Shown piece by piece: positions 9,310-19,472 of a stretch of DNA of 64,000 nt. Both the position numbers and the translations under genes were made by a program. Numbering within the stretch: the stretch's first letter is position 1; every line of letters begins with the position of its first letter. Origin of the DNA: Propionispora hippei DSM 15287 (GTDB lineage Bacteria > Bacillota > Negativicutes > Propionisporales > Propionisporaceae); NCBI RefSeq assembly GCF_900141835.1, contig NZ_FQZD01000010.1:86252-150251 (forward strand). Reading direction: 5' to 3'. A model generated the notes under the pieces. The model had not been told where the DNA came from. It did no database searches and saw nothing but the letters and a program-made list of their open reading frames with translations.

Positions 9310-10066
9310 CGCATTGATCATGCGTAGAACGATTGGTGGCATGTTAGAAAAAAACGGGCATACCGTAGCGGCGGAAGCCGGTAATGGCGTGCAGGCTGTG
9401 GAAGCCTACCGGCAGCACCGGCCCGATCTGGTAACTATGGATATTACCATGCCTGGGATGGACGGCATTGAAGCGCTAAAGCAGATTGTCGCCCTGGACC
9501 CGGCAGCGAGGGTGATGATTGTCAGTGCGCTGGGACAGCAGCACAAGGTGTTTGACGCCTTGCAATACGGGGCTAAAAGCTACATTCTTAAACCTTTTAA
9601 GGAAGAACGGCTGATTGGTGTAATCAATGATATTTTGGAAAACCGGACATGCGGTGATTTTGTTTCCGAACGGCTGGGCAACCGGATGGCTGAGCCGGAG
9701 GACAAGCTGCCGCCCGGCGTGGATTTAGCGGCTATTTCCCTGCCCCATACTGCTGCCTTTGCTGCGGAGGAGGATAGCGAGAGCTTAAAAGTCACGGTAG
9801 TCCGGCAATTTGTGCAGCGGGATTTTGCCGAATTGTCCCGGTTGACGGCGGAGCGGGCCGCCAGCGGCGCCGGGCAGTTCAGCCTCGATCTTACGAAGTG
9901 CCAGGCCGTTCATGACGGCGTGGCGCCAGGTTTTGCCGACCTGCTGGAAAAGCTCGCGCTGGCAGGTCTGCAAGTGCGGGTCAGTTGCCACACTCAGGAC
10001 TATTTGCGTTTTTTCCGGAATGTACCTGCTCTGGGAGCGGTTGAGTTTATCTTGCTGAAAAAGTGA
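9284..10066 (+). CDS. Response regulator: receiver plus STAS-like domain
   Basis: A 260-residue partner of the upstream kinase. The N-terminal CheY-like receiver (residues 1-120) has the acidic pair at 8-9 (VVDDA), phospho-acceptor Asp53 in TMDITMPGMDG, and YILKPF with the conserved lysine. After a linker, residues about 165-260 (FSLDLTKCQAVHDGVAPGFA, LLEKLALAGLQVRV) resemble a SpoIIAA/STAS or MTase-like fold, not a DNA-binding domain. It should therefore act through protein contacts. The 26-base overlap with the kinase gene implies co-translation. Confidence 0.8.
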   Translation: MAQVLVVDDALIMRRTIGGMLEKNGHTVAAEAGNGVQAVEAYRQHRPDLVTMDITMPGMDGIEALKQIVALDPAARVMIVSALGQQHKVFDALQYGAKSYILKPFKEERLIGVINDILENRTCGDFVSERLGNRMAEPEDKLPPGVDLAAISLPHTAAFAAEEDSESLKVTVVRQFVQRDFAELSRLTAERAASGAGQFSLDLTKCQAVHDGVAPGFADLLEKLALAGLQVRVSCHTQDYLRFFRNVPALGAVEFILLKK

Positions 10067-10079
10067 AAATAATAAAAAA

Positions 10080-10128
10080 AACAGGGGATGCGTAGACGGT
10101 GGAGGTTTATGTATACCCTGTTGTTTTT
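10080..10128 (+). terminator. Terminator of the kinase/receiver operon
   Basis: AACAGGG and CCCTGTT pair across a long loop and are followed by GTTTTTG. Moderate support only, because the loop is about 30 bases. Confidence 0.5.
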
Positions 10129-10246
10129 GCATATCTGCATAAAAACTTGTATTTTCGCTTAGTATTTGGTATATAGTAACAGAAAAGCAAAATAGCCGGC
10201 TCTATCGCCGCGATGGGGATATGGCCGGTGGGGGAGGCGGGTTGGT

Positions 10247-10936
10247 GTGATTACAGATGGTGAAATCGCCTTACGGCTGCTGGTGGCCGGTATCCTGGGA
10301 GGAATTATCGGCTATGAACGGCAGGCCAAGCATAAGGCGGCCGGGCTTAGAACACACACGCTGGTTAGTATCGGGTCCTGCCTGATTATGATCCTGTCCA
10401 TCAGTCTTTACGAAATGGTCCAGGGGAAAACCAATGCCGATCCGGCCCGGCTGGCGGCCCAGGTAGTGAGCGGCATCGGTTTTCTGGGAGCCGGCAGCAT
10501 TATGAAAGAGGGACTTACCGTCAAAGGATTAACCACGGCGGCCAGTTTATGGGTTGTTTCCGGCGTGGGACTGGCGGCGGGAGGCGGTTTTTATGTCAGC
10601 GCGTTGATGACTACCGTATTGGTGTTTAGTATTTTGGTTATTTTGACCCGCATGGAGGCAAGACTATACAGTAAGCAGTTTATCAATATAGTTGTCACCA
10701 GCGAGGACCGGCCGGAGCAGATCGGGGCTATTGGGGCCTGTCTTGGCGGTCATGGGGTCAGCATCCGCGACCTAAAGATCGAAGAAAACAATCATCATCT
10801 GCTGTTTCATCTGTTGCTGCAATTGCCGGATAAACACAATATGAACTGTATACTGGCTAATTTGGCGGCGATATCCGGGGTAAAATCGGTGGCCTGCGAT
10901 TCGGCGGGAATGGTGCGGGAGCATGAACTGCAGTAA
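10247..10936 (+). CDS. MgtC/SapB-family membrane protein
   Basis: Inner-membrane protein of 229 residues. The MgtC domain (residues 1-130) has four to five transmembrane helices and the signature GIIGYERQAKHKAAGLRTHTLV, then GIGFLGAGSIMKEG and VKGLTTAASLWVVSGVGLA. A C-terminal soluble ACT-like domain follows (about 145-229). Family members are linked to magnesium limitation and to control of ATP synthase or membrane potential in some bacteria; the role here is unknown. GTG 10247 follows GGGGGAGG by nine bases. It stands alone between the signalling genes and the ilv leader. Confidence 0.9.
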   Translation: MITDGEIALRLLVAGILGGIIGYERQAKHKAAGLRTHTLVSIGSCLIMILSISLYEMVQGKTNADPARLAAQVVSGIGFLGAGSIMKEGLTVKGLTTAASLWVVSGVGLAAGGGFYVSALMTTVLVFSILVILTRMEARLYSKQFINIVVTSEDRPEQIGAIGACLGGHGVSIRDLKIEENNHHLLFHLLLQLPDKHNMNCILANLAAISGVKSVACDSAGMVREHELQ

Positions 10937-10953
10937 AATTTTTGTAAAATGTA

Positions 10954-10982
10954 TTGACAAATGACACATGTCCTGGGATAAT
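10954..10982 (+). promoter_or_regulatory. Promoter of the ilv/leu operon
   Basis: TTGACA at 10954-10959, a 17-base spacer and GATAAT at 10977-10982 form a near-consensus sigma-A promoter. A hairpin AACTTGCCTA/TAGGCAGGTT at 10998-11022 comes between it and the T-box. Confidence 0.85.
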
Positions 10983-11028
10983 GTATTCAATGTTACAAAC
11001 TTGCCTAACAGATAGGCAGGTTTGGTGA

Positions 11029-11273
11029 AAAGTGATGACTGGGATAAATCAACAAAGCTTGCTGCAGAGAGCCGGTGGCTGCTGTGAACCGGTGCAACCT
11101 GTTGAGATAGCTCACCCACGAACTCCTTTATTGAGGCCGCATTGCGGTTAGATAAAGGCGCCTGCCGGGCGTTGACCGGAAGTTGGCTTGAAGAGCCGGC
11201 GTTTGAGTACAGTGTAGGGTGGTACCGCGGTTTAACCGCCCCTATTGACGAAAGTCAATAGGGGCGGTTTTTT
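11029..11273 (+). promoter_or_regulatory. T-box leader with terminator (probably tRNA-Leu)
   Basis: tRNA-sensing leader upstream of ilvN. Seen are the AG-bulge region (GCAGAGAGCCGGTGG), a GTGAACCGG loop, the T-box sequence GGGTGGTACCGCGG at 11217-11230 whose TGGT bulge pairs with the tRNA 3' end, and a strong terminator at 11234-11273 (CCGCCCCTATTGAC / GTCAATAGGGGCGG plus T6). Reading the specifier loop as CACGAACTCC puts the specifier at CTC (11123-11125), a leucine codon; the C that follows is less typical, so this call is moderate. Leucine control fits an operon containing leuA. Confidence 0.92.
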
Positions 11274-11295
11274 GAATTGGAAAAGGAGGGATACG

Positions 11296-12793
<1,498 letters not shown>

Positions 12794-12796
12794 GAT

Positions 12797-12964
12797 TAGG
12801 GAACCGCTGATTTAATGAGCCTGCTAGCCTGGCGAGAGATTTTTTCGGCTGACAAGGAACTAAACCGCAGGAATAGCGGTCACTATTTCAAGGTTTTGCT
12901 GACGCAGTCAGGCGGAAAAAGATCCGCCAGGATGCGCGGTGTGAATAAATCAGTGGTTCCCTAG
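12797..12964 (+). repeat. Dispersed element family 1, copy B
   Basis: About 168 bp with terminal inverted repeats TAGGGAACCGCTGATTTA and its near complement ending GGTTCCCTAG. The inner blocks (CTGGCGAGAGATTTTTTC, CCGCAGGAATAGCGG, TATTTCAAGGTTTTGCTGACG) are shared with copies A and C. Its arms differ from copy A by compensated changes (GGAACC against GTAAGC/GTAACC), so pairing is kept. It lies between ilvC and leuA. Confidence 0.85.
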
Positions 12965-12981
12965 TACGGATAGGACGGTAT

Positions 12982-13048
12982 AGCGCCATGACGATATGAA
13001 TGCTGCGAAGCTTTGCTGACTTTTCGTTCATATCGTCTGGCGCTTTCC
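12982..13048 (+). promoter_or_regulatory. Long hairpin in the leuA leader
   Basis: AGCGCCA-T-GACGATATGAA pairs with TTCATATCGTCTGGCGCT (one bulge) and is followed by TTTCC. It could be an intra-operon terminator/attenuator or an mRNA processing site ahead of leuA. Confidence 0.55.
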
Positions 13049-13082
13049 ATTTTTGAATATATTAACGAAGAGAGGGATGCAG

Positions 13083-14633
13083 ATGGATATACCCGTGATA
13101 AAAATATTTGATACCACGTTGCGTGATGGGGAACAGACGCCGGGTGTCTGCCTGGAAGTGGATGAAAAGCTGGAGATTGCTCAGGCTCTCGCCAAACTGC
13201 GGGTGGATGTCATTGAAGCGGGCTTCCCTATCGCTTCCCCCGGTGATTTTGCCGCAGTCAGTCAGGTTGCCGCCAAAATAAAAGGCGGACCGGCGATTGC
13301 CGGGTTGGCCCGGGCCGGGCAGAAAGACATCGATGCTGCGGTCAACGCACTGAAGCAGGCTGAACGGCCCCGGATTCACACCTTTATCGCCACCAGCGAC
13401 ATTCACATGGAATATAAATTAAAAATGAGCCGGGAACAGGTATTGGCCAGAGCCGAAGAGGCTGTACGCTATGCCCGGAAGTTTGTGGAGGATGTCGAGT
13501 TTTCTGCAGAAGACGCTTCCCGTTCCGATTGGGACTTTTTGTGCCAAATTTATACGGCGGTCATCGACGCCGGCGCCAGCACCATCAATGTTCCCGATAC
13601 AGTGGGCTACACTTCGCCCAGCGAATTCGGCGCGCTCATCAAATACATCCGCGACCATGTCCCCAATATTCACCGGGCCGCCATCAGTGTTCACTGTCAT
13701 GATGATTTAGGCATGTCAGTAGCCAATTCGCTGGCGGCGATTGAAAACGGCGCCACCCAGGTGGAATGTGCCATGAACGGGCTGGGCGAACGGGCCGGCA
13801 ATGCCTCGCTGGAGGAAATTGTGATGGCCCTGCACACCCGCAAGGAATTTTACAAGGCCGAGACGCGGATCGACACGACGCAGATTTATCGCACCTCCCG
13901 GTTGGTCAGCACTCTGGCGGGTATTTCCGTGCCGCCCAATAAGGCGGTTGTCGGCGAAAACGCTTTTGCCCATGAATCGGGGATTCATCAGCATGGCGTG
14001 CTCAACAACTCGCTTACTTATGAAATCATGCGTCCTGAAACGGTCGGAATTAGCCGTAATGCCATTGTGCTGGGCAAGCATTCGGGCCGTCATGCTTTTG
14101 AGGACCGGTTGAAAGAACTGGGCTTTGAACTGGACAGTGATACCGTCAATATGCTGTTTGTCCGTTTCAAAGAACTGGCTGACCGTAAAAAGATGGTGTT
14201 TGACCGTGATATTGAAGCGCTGGTCAATGAAAAAGTGAGCTTAAAACCCGAATGGTACCGCCTGTCTTATCACCATGTGGTCAGCGGCAATCAGATGCTG
14301 GCTACGGCGACGGTGCGGCTGGAAACCAGCAATGGTGTGGTCGAACACGCCAGTTGCGGTGACGGACCGGTCGATGCGATGTTTAAAGCTATCGAGGCAG
14401 CCGTAGGTTTTAAGGTAAGCCTGCAGGACTATACTATTAAAGCCGTTACTTCCGGCGAAGATGCCCTGGGCGAAGCTATTGTCTGGGTGGAATGCGATGA
14501 CCGTTCCTTCAGCGGCCGGGGCTTAAGCACTGATGTCATTGAGGCCAGCGCCAAGGCTTATGTCGGTGCCATCAACAAAATGCTGGCTGTCTGCGGTGTA
14601 CCGGAGACAAGTAACGAAACCGGTATACGGTAG
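13083..14633 (+). CDS. leuA: 2-isopropylmalate synthase
   Basis: First committed step of leucine synthesis: acetyl-CoA plus 2-ketoisovalerate to 2-isopropylmalate. It has 516 residues. The DRE-TIM barrel carries [12 protein letters not shown] near the N-terminus and the metal-binding HCHDDLGMS; the C-terminal LeuA regulatory domain (about 390-516) provides leucine feedback. ATG 13083 is preferred over 13077 because the GAAGAGAGGG site abuts the earlier one. leuB and leuCD are absent from this window. Confidence 0.95.
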   Translation: MDIPVIKIFDTTLRDGEQTPGVCLEVDEKLEIAQALAKLRVDVIEAGFPIASPGDFAAVSQVAAKIKGGPAIAGLARAGQKDIDAAVNALKQAERPRIHTFIATSDIHMEYKLKMSREQVLARAEEAVRYARKFVEDVEFSAEDASRSDWDFLCQIYTAVIDAGASTINVPDTVGYTSPSEFGALIKYIRDHVPNIHRAAISVHCHDDLGMSVANSLAAIENGATQVECAMNGLGERAGNASLEEIVMALHTRKEFYKAETRIDTTQIYRTSRLVSTLAGISVPPNKAVVGENAFAHESGIHQHGVLNNSLTYEIMRPETVGISRNAIVLGKHSGRHAFEDRLKELGFELDSDTVNMLFVRFKELADRKKMVFDRDIEALVNEKVSLKPEWYRLSYHHVVSGNQMLATATVRLETSNGVVEHASCGDGPVDAMFKAIEAAVGFKVSLQDYTIKAVTSGEDALGEAIVWVECDDRSFSGRGLSTDVIEASAKAYVGAINKMLAVCGVPETSNETGIR

Positions 14634-14814
14634 TCACCGGCAGCAAACTAGACAAAAAATAACGCAACGCCGCGTTTGGTCTGACCGGACAGCTATCCGG
14701 CTGGAAATAAGAACGACGACAGCTTGCCGATGACGCCGTAAGGGCCGGATGCAAGTTGAAAAAGAGGCGGTTGGAAAACCGTCTCTTGCTGTAAACGGGC
14801 AAGGGGGGATTGGC

Positions 14815-16482
14815 ATGAAAATATCCGGTGCAGAGGCAGTTATTAGATGCTTATTGGAACAAGGGGTGGATACGGTATTCGGTTATCCGGGAGGAACGGT
14901 GCTCCCGCTGTATGACGCTCTCTGCGATAGTCCTGCCCTGAAGCATGTGCTTACCGTTCATGAGCAGGGAGCCGCCCATGCTGCCGACGGGTATGCCCGG
15001 GCCAGCGGCCGGGTGGGTGTATGTATTGCCACTTCCGGGCCGGGGGCGACCAATTTGATTACCGGTTTGGCCGCAGCCTATATGGACTCGATTCCGGTAG
15101 TAGCCATCACCGGTCAGGTGGCGACCGGCGTGATCGGCCAGGATGCTTTTCAGGAAATTGATATTGTCGGTATGACCATGGCGATAACCAAGCATAATTT
15201 TCAGGTCAAAGACGTGCAGAAACTGCCGGAAATCATCCGGTATGCCTTCCATATCGCCCGCGGCGGCCGGCCGGGTCCCGTGCTGGTTGATATTCCCCGC
15301 GACATCCAGAGCGCCAAACTGGATTTTTACGAGGCCCCGCCGTCACCCGGTCGTGAGTGGCAGGTTCCCGGCGGGATGGAAAGAGAGTTCCGGGAAGCCG
15401 GTGCCATCATTCAGGAGGCCCGGCGGCCGGTTATTATTGTCGGCGGCGGCGTCATCCAGGCGGAGGCGGGCGCCGAAGTGCTGGCCCTGGCGGAAAAGTG
15501 CCGGTTGCCGGTGGTAAGCACCTTAATGGGCCTGGGTGCTTTTCCGGCTTCCCGTCCGCGCTTTTTGGGCCTGACCGGACTTCATGGCCATAAGGCGGCT
15601 AACAGTACCATCCATTATGCCGATACCATTCTGGCTGTCGGCTGCCGCTTCAGCGACCGGGTGACCGGTGATCGCCGGCGGTACGGTGAGCAGAAAAGCG
15701 TGATTCACATTGACGTGGATCCGGCGGAAATTGATAAAAATGTCATGACTCATATCGGCCTGCCAGGGGATCTGAAGAAAATATTAAGCTGTATTACCGA
15801 GTATGCCCAGCCGGGTCCGGTGGATAAATGGCTCAATACCATCCGGTCCTGGCAGGAGGAATTTGCCCCCGTGTATTCCGAAGCCAGTCTGAATGCGCCC
15901 TGGATTATGCAGCATATGGCGGAAGAAACGGCCGGTCAGGAATTTGTCTTCGCCACCGATGTAGGACAGCATCAGATGTGGGCGGCGCAGCACCTGAAGC
16001 TGGAAAAGCCGCGGACCTGGCTGACTTCCGGCGGGCTGGGCGCTATGGGCTACGGTTTGCCTGCCGCCATGGGGGCCCAGTTTGCCGTTCCCGGCAAGCG
16101 GGTTATCCATATTGCCGGCGACGGCGGGATGAAAATGACCGGCAATGAGCTGTATACCATTGCCGCGCACTGTTTGCCGATTATTTCCGTCATTATCAAT
16201 AATAGCGGGCTGGGGATGATCCGCCAGATGCAGCATGCTCTGTATAATAAGCGGTATTCTGCCTGCTGTTTGCCGCCCACGGTCGATTTTACGCTATATG
16301 CCAAAAGCTTTGGCGTCGACAGTGTGGCGGTCAATACGGCGCAGGAATTTAAAGGAGCCTTTGCCCAGGCGCTGGCCTCCCGGAGGCCCCATGTCATCGT
16401 GGCTAATATAGCAAAGACCGATTTCGTTACCCCCATGGCCATGCCGGGTTCAACGTTGAATAATTATATTGAGTTAGAATAA
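14815..16482 (+). CDS. ilvB: Acetolactate synthase large (catalytic) subunit
   Basis: Thiamine-diphosphate enzyme condensing pyruvate with pyruvate or 2-ketobutyrate. It has 555 residues in three domains. The catalytic glutamate is in VHEQGAAHAADGYARASGR; the ThDP motif runs from AGDGGMKMTGNE to INNSGLG. ATG 14815 follows AAGGGGG. Its separation from ilvN by ilvC and leuA is unusual, since ilvB normally precedes ilvN. A stem AAGAGGCGG/CCGTCTCTT (about 14762-14788) lies in its leader without a T run. Confidence 0.95.
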   Translation: MKISGAEAVIRCLLEQGVDTVFGYPGGTVLPLYDALCDSPALKHVLTVHEQGAAHAADGYARASGRVGVCIATSGPGATNLITGLAAAYMDSIPVVAITGQVATGVIGQDAFQEIDIVGMTMAITKHNFQVKDVQKLPEIIRYAFHIARGGRPGPVLVDIPRDIQSAKLDFYEAPPSPGREWQVPGGMEREFREAGAIIQEARRPVIIVGGGVIQAEAGAEVLALAEKCRLPVVSTLMGLGAFPASRPRFLGLTGLHGHKAANSTIHYADTILAVGCRFSDRVTGDRRRYGEQKSVIHIDVDPAEIDKNVMTHIGLPGDLKKILSCITEYAQPGPVDKWLNTIRSWQEEFAPVYSEASLNAPWIMQHMAEETAGQEFVFATDVGQHQMWAAQHLKLEKPRTWLTSGGLGAMGYGLPAAMGAQFAVPGKRVIHIAGDGGMKMTGNELYTIAAHCLPIISVIINNSGLGMIRQMQHALYNKRYSACCLPPTVDFTLYAKSFGVDSVAVNTAQEFKGAFAQALASRRPHVIVANIAKTDFVTPMAMPGSTLNNYIELE

Positions 16483-16632
16483 GAGATAATATGCCCTTTA
16501 TGTTTTTGACGGATAGCGGTTATACCAGGGGAATTTTGCTTGTTTGCAGTACGGTTTGTATGATAGAACGGGCCTCCTTTTGGCATTGACCCAAAAGGAG
16601 CAAATGGTCTAGGCCTGTCCTCCAAAATACTT

Positions 16633-16732
16633 GAAAAATTGCCGGCTTACTAAAATCCGTAAACTCGCTTCGCTCAAACAAATACCCAAAGGGCACAGCG
16701 CGGATTTTCTTAACGTAAGCCGGCAATTTTTC
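16633..16732. repeat. 100-bp nested inverted repeat
   Basis: Perfect 18-bp arms GAAAAATTGCCGGCTTAC (16633-16650) and its complement (16715-16732) enclose a second inverted pair AAAATCCG/CGGATTTT. It could form a long cruciform and may be a third short-repeat family or a terminator for ilvB; the only copy in the window. Confidence 0.6.
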
Positions 16733-16852
16733 ATCCTGCGGAACGTATTTTTCCGGAAAAGGCCGAAGGGGAACGAAGAGAAACCGCCGCAAATTTTTAT
16801 CGCGAAGTTATTCTTTACTTTTTTAGAAAAATACTGAATGAATATATGAAGA

Positions 16853-16899
16853 AAACAACAAAGGCCTCGCCGGTTAGGCGAAGCCTTTGTTGTTTTTAT
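16853..16899. terminator. Bidirectional terminator between ilvB and dhaM
   Basis: AACAACAAAGGCCTCGCC pairs with GGCGAAGCCTTTGTTGTT with T/A runs on both sides, so it can end both the plus-strand ilv unit and the minus-strand dha operon. Confidence 0.8.
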
Positions 16900-16906
16900 T
16901 GAATCG

Positions 16907-17302
16907 TTAGGAGAACTTTTGCAGTTGGCGGGCATCTTCGGCTGTTTGGCATACCTCTTCCAGCGATACGCCCAATGAGGCCTGAATGGCGGCGGTGATC
17001 GACCCTTCCACGAGCGGGGCGTTGGCAATTTTAACCCGCGCCTTGATCTCTTCGGGAATGAGTTCCAGGGCCGTTTCTGCCGATAAGACGGCGCTGCCCA
17101 GGTCAACAGTAATCAAGACGCCGCTGCCGTCGTCGGCAGCTTCAATGGCGGCGGCGATTTTTACAGCATCGGTGCCGATGCCATCGTCGGCCGTACCGCC
17201 GGCGGCAATGATTTTTTGTTCGGGATTGGCCATTTGATAGGCCATTTCACAAGTTCCTGCCGCAATTTTGCTGCTATGTGACACAATTACTAACCCTACC
17301 AA
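16907..17302 (-). CDS. dhaM: DhaM phosphotransferase subunit (EIIA-Man type)
   Basis: PTS-type phosphoryl donor that passes phosphate from HPr to the ADP held by DhaL. It has 131 residues: a single mannose-type EIIA domain with the active histidine in LVIVSHSSKIAAG and the GGTADDGIGTDAVKI loop. It lacks the HPr- and EI-like domains of E. coli DhaM, as is usual in Firmicutes. Last gene of dhaKLM, one base after dhaL. Confidence 0.95.
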   Translation of the reverse strand: MVGLVIVSHSSKIAAGTCEMAYQMANPEQKIIAAGGTADDGIGTDAVKIAAAIEAADDGSGVLITVDLGSAVLSAETALELIPEEIKARVKIANAPLVEGSITAAIQASLGVSLEEVCQTAEDARQLQKFS

Positions 17303-17303
17303 A

Positions 17304-17945
17304 TTATTTTACCTCCTGCCGGTTTACAAAGTCGGACAGTATTTCCAGAAGCAGGCAGAGAGAGGTGGCTCCCGGATCCTGATGTCCCAGGCTGCGTTCG
17401 CCAAGATAGCTGGCCCGTCCTTTGGTGGCAATGATGGTTTTGGTGTACTCCACGCCCTGGCGGGCGGCCTCGCAAGCCATTTCCAGGCAAACAGGCAGGG
17501 GTTTCCCTTCGGTCAGGCCTCTGTCATAGGCTACGCAAGCCGGTTCCAGCGCATCAACCATTGTTTTTTCGCCGGTTGTGGCTTTGCCGCGGTCCTTGAT
17601 TCCCTGCAGTGCCCCGGCCAGTATGTTGCCGAGAAGAGCGGCGGCGGGCAGGCCGGCGCTTTTGGATGCCTGATCGGCCGCCCGTAAAAAGGCTGTGCCG
17701 TACAGCGGACCGGAGGCACCGCCTACGGTGGAAATTAGTGTCATTCCTACCGTTTTTAAGATAGCCGGCAATTCGGCTTCCGGTGGCAAAGTCCGGACTT
17801 TAGTTGCTACCGCTTCAAAGCCGCGGGCCATATTGATGCCGTGGTCGCCGTCGCCGATGGCGGCGTCCAGCGAGGTCAGCCATTCCTTTTGCGCAAGTAT
17901 TTTTTCTTTTGCTGCGTCGATGAGCGTTAACATAGCAGTATTCAT
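17304..17945 (-). CDS. dhaL: Dihydroxyacetone kinase ADP-binding subunit DhaL
   Basis: Nucleotide-binding subunit that holds ADP/ATP permanently and phosphorylates the dihydroxyacetone bound to DhaK. It has 213 residues, with the Mg-binding motif AAIGDGDHGINM and the lid region GGASGPLYGTAF. The start at 17945 follows AAAGGAGG by ten bases; the frame is open a little further upstream into dhaK. It lies 16 bases after dhaK. Confidence 0.95.
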   Translation of the reverse strand: MNTAMLTLIDAAKEKILAQKEWLTSLDAAIGDGDHGINMARGFEAVATKVRTLPPEAELPAILKTVGMTLISTVGGASGPLYGTAFLRAADQASKSAGLPAAALLGNILAGALQGIKDRGKATTGEKTMVDALEPACVAYDRGLTEGKPLPVCLEMACEAARQGVEYTKTIIATKGRASYLGERSLGHQDPGATSLCLLLEILSDFVNRQEVK

Positions 17946-17961
17946 GTACCTTGGGCCTCCT

Positions 17962-18957
17962 TTAGATTTGGACAAGAGCGGGGGTGTCAGCCGTAGCCAG
18001 CAGCAGCTCTTTTAATTCGCTATCCAGCTTGAGCAGGGAAATGGAAAAACCGGCCATTTCCAGGGATGTCATATAATTGCCGACATAGGTTTTGACGGTT
18101 TTAATACCCTGGTCTTTAAGAATTTCGGATACTTTTTTGTTTACAATATATAATTCCATGGCCGGTGTGCCGCCTAGGCCGTTGATGAGTACAGCAACTT
18201 CCTCACCGGCTTTGACAGGCATATCCTGCAGAATTTTGTCTACCAGATAAGTGGCAGTTTCATCAGCCGTACGAAGCGTTTCGCGGTGTGTGCCCGGTTC
18301 GCCGTGAATACCCATGCCTACTTCGACTTCGTTGTCGGCCAGGGTAAAGCTCGGTTTTCCTGCCGCCGGAACGGTGCAGCTTGACAGGGCGATGCCAAAG
18401 GAGCGCACATTAGCGATGGTTTTTTCGGCAATTCGTTTTACTTCGGCCAGATCGGCGCCTGCTTCGGCTTTGGCACCGGTCAGCTTGTGAACCAAAATCG
18501 TGCCGGCAATGCCGCGGCGGCCAATCGTCCAGGTGCTATTTTCTACGGCGACATCGTCATTGACGATGACTTTTTCCACCTGTATACCGTCAGCCTGAGC
18601 CATTTCGGCGGCCATTTCGAAGTTCATGACGTCGCCGGTATAGTTCTTGATGATTAGGAGGACACCCTTGCCGGTATCGACGGCTTTGACTGCTTCATAT
18701 ACCTGGTCAGGAGTGGGTGAGGTGAATACGGCACCGGCAACAGCGCCGTCCAGCATCCCTTTGCCGACAAACCCGCCATGGGCCGGCTCGTGACCGCTGC
18801 CGCCGCCGCTTACCAAAGCGACCTTATTCTCCGGTTTTACCGCGCGGACCAATACACTGGTTCCTTCCACTTGCTTGACATATTGCGGATGAGCGGCTGT
18901 GATACCTTGCAGCATGTCCTGTACTACTTCTTCCGGAACATTAATGATTTTTTTCAT
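17962..18957 (-). CDS. dhaK: Dihydroxyacetone kinase substrate-binding subunit DhaK
   Basis: Binds dihydroxyacetone covalently through a histidine and presents it to DhaL. It has 331 residues, with the glycine loop GGGSGHEPAHGGFVG near residues 54-68 and GMGIHGEPGTHRE, which carries the hemiaminal-forming histidine. First gene of the PTS-dependent dhaKLM operon; product dihydroxyacetone phosphate enters glycolysis at TpiA. It is divergent from glpP across about 515 bp containing a perfect 18-bp palindrome. Confidence 0.96.
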   Translation of the reverse strand: MKKIINVPEEVVQDMLQGITAAHPQYVKQVEGTSVLVRAVKPENKVALVSGGGSGHEPAHGGFVGKGMLDGAVAGAVFTSPTPDQVYEAVKAVDTGKGVLLIIKNYTGDVMNFEMAAEMAQADGIQVEKVIVNDDVAVENSTWTIGRRGIAGTILVHKLTGAKAEAGADLAEVKRIAEKTIANVRSFGIALSSCTVPAAGKPSFTLADNEVEVGMGIHGEPGTHRETLRTADETATYLVDKILQDMPVKAGEEVAVLINGLGGTPAMELYIVNKKVSEILKDQGIKTVKTYVGNYMTSLEMAGFSISLLKLDSELKELLLATADTPALVQI

Positions 18958-19232
18958 GCGAACGGCCTCCTCGTACTTTGTGTTATGCTCTAATTAAAGT
19001 GCCGGCGTAGCGGCACCAAACCAGACAAAAATAAATCGCAGGGGAAAACCTTTGGCAGCCAGTCCCAACGCTTAGATGCAAAATCCAAGCTCCTTCTACT
19101 AACGGGCTATATGCCGGACTAAGAACGGGAGCCTGGATTATCTCTGTTTTGCCAGGTCATTATTTTTTTGTATGATATCCAGACTGTAGTTTTGGAAAAT
19201 TAGGAATATTTGCATAGCATAGTCACTATTAA

Positions 19233-19250
19233 TTAGATAATATTATCTAA
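19233..19250. promoter_or_regulatory. 18-bp perfect palindrome between dhaK and glpP
   Basis: TTAGATAATATTATCTAA is self-complementary over its whole length in the divergent dhaK-glpP region. It resembles an operator for a dimeric regulator. No regulator gene for dha is adjacent. The region also holds a minus-strand dyad (AATCCAGGCTCC / GGAGCTTGGATT, 19089-19141) in the likely dhaK leader. Confidence 0.5.
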
Positions 19251-19472
19251 CATATGAGGTGTCAAGACGTTTTATCAAAGAACTTTTCCTTTATATGTAA
19301 TCTTTCTCAGTTATTTATCAGTATATTCACTCAATTGACGGTTCAAAGTGAAAAATAGAGATATTGAAGGCAGGAAAAATGTGCACCTTTGGAGAAAGGG
19401 TGTAATAACGTCATAATAATCATATTTATTATTGTAACACTATGTTATTACACAAAGAAGGAATGTGAGGGG

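Noticed and set aside
16609..17106. 165-codon minus-strand ORF after dhaM
   Set aside because: It runs through dhaM in another frame and then through the 100-bp inverted repeat and terminator; not protein-like.
14635..19060. About 30 bp of similarity between 14636-14670 and 19008-19045 (AAACTAGACAAAAAATAA type)
   Set aside because: Too short and without defined ends; could be chance or the edge of another decayed repeat.
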